A stretch of DNA of 10,484 nucleotides, from NCBI GenBank assembly GCA_030629485.1, contig DAOVOW010000036.1:1-10484 (forward strand). The letters run 5' to 3'. Source of the stretch: a bacterium. Lineage in GTDB: Bacteria > Zixibacteria > MSB-5A5 > GN15 > FEB-12. The notes below the pieces were generated by a model. The model had not been told where the DNA came from. It ran no database searches and saw nothing but the letters and a program-made list of their open reading frames with translations. Positions 7,120-10,484 of this stretch are shown here, piece after piece. Each line of letters begins with the position of its first letter. Position 1 is the stretch's first letter. Made by a program: the position numbers and the translations under genes.

Positions 7120-7494
7120 GTGGCGGATCTGAAGATACTTGCGGTCGATGACAGCCCAACTATGCGGCGCATCATCATAAATACCCTCAAAAGAGCGGGT
7201 TACAGCGATGTTCTCGAGGCCAGCGACGGCCGAGATGCCCTGGCCAAGATGAAAGTCGAAAAGGTGAACTTCGTGATCACCGACTGGAACATGCCTGAAA
7301 TGGACGGACTTGCCTTTGTCACGGCCTTACGGTCAATGGGTGAGTACAAGAGCCTTCCGATCCTGATGGTGACCACTCGGTCGGTAAAGGACGATATCAT
7401 GGAGGCTCTGAAGGCCGGGGTAAACAACTATATTGTCAAGCCGTTTACCCCCGACACCCTTAAGGAGAAGATCGAGCAGGTCCTGGCGGGTTGA
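7120..7494 (+). CDS. cheY: Chemotaxis response regulator CheY
   Basis: A 124-residue receiver that, when phosphorylated by CheA, would bind the flagellar switch protein FliM. It is the best CheY match in the window. DDSPTMRRIIINTLKRAG near the N terminus and ITDWNMPEMDGL (53-64) closely follow the enterobacterial CheY pattern. Key residues are Asp10-Asp11, acceptor Asp55, Thr85, Tyr104 (the aromatic switch residue) and Lys107 in VKPF. It starts with GTG. It is directly upstream of cheZ (26-bp gap) and cheA, which fits the role of main phospho-carrier in this pathway. Confidence 0.95.
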   Translation: MADLKILAVDDSPTMRRIIINTLKRAGYSDVLEASDGRDALAKMKVEKVNFVITDWNMPEMDGLAFVTALRSMGEYKSLPILMVTTRSVKDDIMEALKAGVNNYIVKPFTPDTLKEKIEQVLAG

Positions 7495-7508
7495 GGGATC
7501 TGTTGCAC

Positions 7509-7515
7509 AAGGAGG
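7509..7515 (+). promoter_or_regulatory. Shine-Dalgarno fixing the cheZ start
   Basis: AAGGAGG with a 5-nt spacer to ATG 7521. It decides the start against an in-frame TTG at 7491 that overlaps the cheY stop and would add ten residues. Confidence 0.75.
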
Positions 7516-7520
7516 ATACG

Positions 7521-8117
7521 ATGTCCGAGAACCAACCACTACAGTATAGAATTCAGGAAGAAATCGCCGAATTGGCTGCTTCTGTTAACCAGATCGTCAC
7601 GAAATTCAAGGAGTTGCAAAACCCCCTGGAGGAATCCAGAGAGAAAGTCCCGAAAGCCACTGAGCAACTCGACAAAATCAGCGAGCAGACGGAAGCTGCG
7701 ACCCATCAAATGCTTGATCGTGTGGAAAAGATCGTTCAACAGGTTGAAGATTCCAAGAAAGGTCTGGATGAGATCAAGGATTGTGCCAGCGATGGTCGTA
7801 CCGGTGACATCAGCGCCCTTGCCGATGATCTGATCGAGAAGGCCAATGTTACCTGCAACGACGCCTACACTATCATGGATGCACTGCAGTTTCAGGACAT
7901 CACGGCACAACAGATGAACCACGCCGCCTCACTGCTGGAGGACATCGAGTTCCGGCTCCAGAACATTATGGGGGCGCTGAAAGATCAGCCGGACGACAAG
8001 GCCGACGATGAAAACGGGCGAGACAGAAAGGCCCGTGTCTACGATCCGCACGCTGATCTTTTCGACAAGAAGACGGACCAGTCGGCGATCGACGACTTGT
8101 TTGCACGCAAAGGTTGA
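7521..8117 (+). CDS. cheZ: CheY-P phosphatase CheZ
   Basis: A 198-residue helical protein that would speed dephosphorylation of CheY-P. It is predicted to form a long helical hairpin (about 8-155). The catalytic segment LQFQDITAQQ (122-131) carries Asp126 and Gln130, matching Asp143 and Gln147 of E. coli CheZ in its FQDLTGQ motif. A charged, Asp/Lys-rich linker follows (about 155-187), then a C-terminal QSAIDDLFARKG. That end resembles the E. coli CheZ tail (QVDDLLDSLGF) that tethers CheY. It sits between cheY and cheA. It is somewhat shorter than the 214-residue E. coli protein but has all recognisable parts. Its stop lies just before, or overlaps, the cheA start region. Confidence 0.93.
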   Translation: MSENQPLQYRIQEEIAELAASVNQIVTKFKELQNPLEESREKVPKATEQLDKISEQTEAATHQMLDRVEKIVQQVEDSKKGLDEIKDCASDGRTGDISALADDLIEKANVTCNDAYTIMDALQFQDITAQQMNHAASLLEDIEFRLQNIMGALKDQPDDKADDENGRDRKARVYDPHADLFDKKTDQSAIDDLFARKG

Positions 8118-8125
8118 ACGTTGCT

Positions 8126-9904
8126 GTGACTACAGATATGACTACCGAAACCGATTTTGAATTGGACGAAATGAAGGAAATCATTGGTGATTTCCTTATC
8201 GAAGCCGATGAACTGATCACCTCGCTCGATAACAACTTGGTAACTCTCGAGTCTTCTCCGGACGACTTGGACCTTCTTAATGAAATCTTCCGGGCCGTCC
8301 ACACCATAAAAGGAACATCCAGCTTTCTCGGCTTTGAGCAGGTCACCGCTCTGTCGCATAAGATGGAGGACATTCTCAATAAGTTGCGCAAGGCAGAGAT
8401 GAAAGTGTGTCCCGAAATCATGGACGTCTTGTTGGAGGCTCTGGATTTGCTCAAACTTCTCCTCAACAATGTGCGCAACGAGAACGATGAGCAGATCGAC
8501 CTCGATGACATACTGGCACGCCTGCAGGCCAAGCTTGATGGTGATCCCGATGTTACCGCCTCCGACATTGAGCGTTCCTCAGAAGTGAGCGCGGCTGAAG
8601 TCGAGGCCATCAGGGTCGAGGCGACGAGCGATCCGGCTACCTTCGCTACGGCCTCGACCGGTAAACCGGAAAAAGCCAAAGCCGCCGCTGCGCCCCCACG
8701 CAACGCTGCTGATCAGACTATTCGAGTCGATGTTGACCGTCTCGACGCCTTGCTGAACATGACGGGTGAACTGGTGCTAAGTCGTAACAGCCTTATGCAA
8801 AGCGTCGGTAAACTCGGCGCCGAAGGTGAGGTGGATCACGAGTTGGAGGGTATCAACCGGGCCGCCAAGGCGGTCAATTTCATCACCACTGAACTGCAGA
8901 TGGCGGTGATGAAGATGCGGATGCAGCCGGTCGGCAAAGTGTTCAGCCGCTTTCCCCGACAGGTGCGCGATCTGGCTCGTGAGAGTGATAAGAAAATCAA
9001 CCTCGTTATCTCGGGTGAGAGCACCGAGTTGGATAAGTCGGTCATCGAAGAAATCGGCGATCCTCTCATGCACATAATTCGCAACTCCTGCGATCATGGC
9101 CTCGAGTCTCCTGAGGAGCGTCGGGGAAAGGGCAAACCGGAACAGGGGACAGTCCATCTTTCGGCCGACCAGGAAGGCTCCCACATCATAATCAAGGTTG
9201 AAGATGACGGACGTGGATTTGACATTGAGGCTATCAGGGACAAGGCTGTCGAACGTGGCCTGATCGCACGCGATGATGTAGACCGAATGCCCGACCGTGA
9301 GGTTTTTGACTTCATCTTCGAGGCCGGCTTCTCAACCGCCAAGAAGATAACCGACGTTTCCGGTCGCGGTGTCGGCATGGACGTTGTCCGCACCAACATT
9401 CAGAAACTCAACGGGACCGTAGACCTCGACTCCAGGAAGGACATTGGCAGCACTATCACCATCAAGCTGCCGCTGACCTTGGCTATCGTACAAGGGCTCC
9501 TGGTTCAATGCGACGAAGATGTTTTCGTACTGCCCTTGTCCTCGGTGCATGAAACGGTTAAAGCCAGTGGATCAGAAGTATACTATGTAAATCAGCGACC
9601 GGTGTTCCGACTGCGCGATGAAATCATTCCCCTCATAAATCTGACCGCCACGGTCAACGCTGACAGCGATGCATTCGTGATGAGCGAACGACCCTATATC
9701 GTGGTGGTCGGGCTGGCCGAACGCAAGCTTGGACTGATGATAGACCGCTTCCTGGGACAGGAGGAAGTGGTAATCAAGTCACTGGGCGAATACCTCGGCG
9801 CCACCGAGGGCGTGGCCGGCGCAACTATTCTGGGTGATGGACGCATCCGTCTGATCGTCGACTTGGTCGGATTGTTCCGGCTGGCTCGGAAACTGGGTGG
9901 TTGA
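8126..9904 (+). CDS. cheA: Chemotaxis histidine kinase CheA, lacking an evident P2 domain
   Basis: Receptor-coupled kinase that phosphorylates CheY and CheB. Numbered from GTG 8126 it has 592 residues. The P1/HPt domain (about 15-135) has phospho-accepting His59 in HTIKG (codon 8300-8302). The linker (about 140-195) is Ala/Glu/Pro-rich. P3 dimerisation (about 198-265) starts IRVDVDRLDALLNMTGELV. In the P4 HATPase domain (about 266-450), N-box IRNSCDHG is at 318-325, DDGRGFD at 360-366, and SGRGVGMDVV at 412-421. The P5 CheW-like domain (about 452-590) ends the protein. The space between P1 and P3 is too short and too low in complexity for a normal CheY-binding P2 domain. The start is uncertain: TTG 8114 overlaps the cheZ stop, GTG 8126 has AAAGG 12 nt upstream, and ATG 8138 has no ribosome site. 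All catalytic motifs are intact. Confidence 0.95.
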   Translation: MTTDMTTETDFELDEMKEIIGDFLIEADELITSLDNNLVTLESSPDDLDLLNEIFRAVHTIKGTSSFLGFEQVTALSHKMEDILNKLRKAEMKVCPEIMDVLLEALDLLKLLLNNVRNENDEQIDLDDILARLQAKLDGDPDVTASDIERSSEVSAAEVEAIRVEATSDPATFATASTGKPEKAKAAAAPPRNAADQTIRVDVDRLDALLNMTGELVLSRNSLMQSVGKLGAEGEVDHELEGINRAAKAVNFITTELQMAVMKMRMQPVGKVFSRFPRQVRDLARESDKKINLVISGESTELDKSVIEEIGDPLMHIIRNSCDHGLESPEERRGKGKPEQGTVHLSADQEGSHIIIKVEDDGRGFDIEAIRDKAVERGLIARDDVDRMPDREVFDFIFEAGFSTAKKITDVSGRGVGMDVVRTNIQKLNGTVDLDSRKDIGSTITIKLPLTLAIVQGLLVQCDEDVFVLPLSSVHETVKASGSEVYYVNQRPVFRLRDEIIPLINLTATVNADSDAFVMSERPYIVVVGLAERKLGLMIDRFLGQEEVVIKSLGEYLGATEGVAGATILGDGRIRLIVDLVGLFRLARKLGG

Positions 9905-9910
9905 GGGAAG
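9903..9910 (+). promoter_or_regulatory. Shine-Dalgarno for cheB overlapping the cheA stop
   Basis: GAGGGAAG begins in the cheA TGA and lies 7 nt before GTG 9918. It supports that GTG as the cheB start and suggests reinitiation by ribosomes finishing cheA. Confidence 0.55.
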
Positions 9911-9917
9911 CACGATT

Positions 9918-10484
9918 GTGGCTCTAACTCAAAAGGAAATCAGAATCCTCGTGGTCGATGACTCCGCCTTCATGCGTAAGGCGTTGTCGATGATGCTTGA
10001 GTCCGATCCCGCCATCAAAGTCATCGGGACAGCACGTGATGGGGAAGAAGGAGTCGAGATGGCGCGCCGTCTGAAGCCGGACTTGGTGACGATGGACATC
10101 GAGATGCCGCGCATGGACGGCCTGGCGGCCCTTCGCGAGATTATGAAAACTGATCCGATACCGGTGATGATGGTATCCTCGTTGACGACCGACGGGGCCA
10201 GCGCCACCCTTGATGCTCTCGAAATGGGCGCGGTCGATTTTATACCCAAGCAACTTTCCTACGTCAGCCTTGATATCGTCAAGATCAAAGATGACCTTAC
10301 AGCCAAGATCAAGGATATCGTTCGTCGAAAAGGGGTCCTGATGGCTCAAGCTCGTCGGGCCAATTTCGCTCGACTAAGCGATACTCAGACGCCGGCTGGT
10401 GTTTCCCGACCATCACGTCGCACCGCCGGTCCGCCGGCTCCACTAAGACCTTTGAGAAAGCGCAATCATTCGGTCGGCATAATC
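9918..10484 (+). CDS. cheB: Chemotaxis methylesterase/deamidase CheB, 3'-truncated by window
   Basis: CheB removes methyl groups from receptors when its receiver is phosphorylated by CheA. The 189 codons present are open to the last base. The receiver (about 8-125) has Asp14-Asp15 in VVDDSAFMRK, acceptor Asp60 in TMDIEMPRMDGL, VSSLTTDGA (86-94), and Lys111 in FIPKQ. The VTMDIEMPRMDG pattern is diagnostic for CheB rather than CheY. A basic, Pro/Arg/Ala-rich linker follows (about 140-183). The final VGII is probably the first strand of the methylesterase domain, so the catalytic Ser, His and Asp lie outside the window and cannot be checked. GTG start with the ribosome site at 9903-9910, 13 bp after cheA. 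It is the adaptation partner of the CheR at 5682. Confidence 0.93.
   Translation, partial: MALTQKEIRILVVDDSAFMRKALSMMLESDPAIKVIGTARDGEEGVEMARRLKPDLVTMDIEMPRMDGLAALREIMKTDPIPVMMVSSLTTDGASATLDALEMGAVDFIPKQLSYVSLDIVKIKDDLTAKIKDIVRRKGVLMAQARRANFARLSDTQTPAGVSRPSRRTAGPPAPLRPLRKRNHSVGII

Noticed and set aside
4773..7494. Four single receivers as recent tandem duplicates
   Set aside because: Outside the shared REC motifs the sequences differ widely and fall into different receiver types; no long nucleotide repeats were seen.
7966..8703. Long antisense open frame (245 codons) opposite cheZ/cheA
   Set aside because: Its translation is Ser/Arg-rich low-complexity sequence without family likeness; it mirrors codon bias of the strongly supported + strand genes. 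Other antisense frames were dismissed for the same reason.
1..10484. Mobile elements, CRISPR arrays, tRNA or rRNA genes
   Set aside because: No transposase, integrase, regularly spaced direct repeats or RNA-gene signatures were seen; coding density is near complete.

Overview
The window reads as one strand-coherent block of a motile bacterial chromosome. All 13 genes are on the + strand and packed end to end. GC content looks moderate, slightly above 50% by eye. The gene set is flagellar-type chemotaxis (CheR, CheY, CheZ, CheA, CheB) combined with a Spo/Rsb-type partner-switching module and a HEAT-repeat scaffold. That mixture suggests an uncultured or non-model Gram-negative lineage, such as a deltaproteobacterium-like or FCB-related phylum. 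No 16S or other taxonomic marker is present, so the phylum cannot be fixed from here.

Layout. Positions 1-633 hold the C-terminal half of the ribosome-assembly GTPase Der; its 5' part lies outside the window. A 103-bp gap follows (634-736). It contains a near-consensus sigma-28 (FliA) promoter, TAAA-N15-GCCGATAC, at 701-727, ending only 9 bp before the next ATG. From 737 to the end of the window run 12 genes with overlaps or gaps of at most about 60 bp and no convincing terminator, so they are probably one operon. Genes in order: GAF-SpoIIE/PPM phosphatase (737-2029), RsbW/SpoIIAB-like HATPase kinase (2032-2454), STAS anti-sigma antagonist (2486-2836), 635-aa HEAT-repeat protein (2866-4773), two translationally coupled stand-alone receivers (4773-5156, 5153-5620), CheR (5682-6683), a CheY-like receiver (6715-7086), canonical CheY (7120-7494), CheZ (7521-8117), CheA without a recognisable P2 domain (8126-9904), and the start of CheB (9918 to beyond the window end).

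How the parts probably work together. CheA autophosphorylates and hands phosphate to the CheY at 7120 and to CheB. CheZ drains CheY-P. CheR and CheB set receptor methylation. No CheW or receptor gene is seen; they could lie downstream or elsewhere. The first three genes form a complete phosphatase / kinase / STAS switch with catalytic residues intact, but no sigma factor is encoded with them. The sigma-28-like promoter suggests co-expression with the late flagellar regulon. The output of the switch (an anti-sigma factor such as FlgM, the HEAT protein, or the chemotaxis complex) is the main open question in this window.
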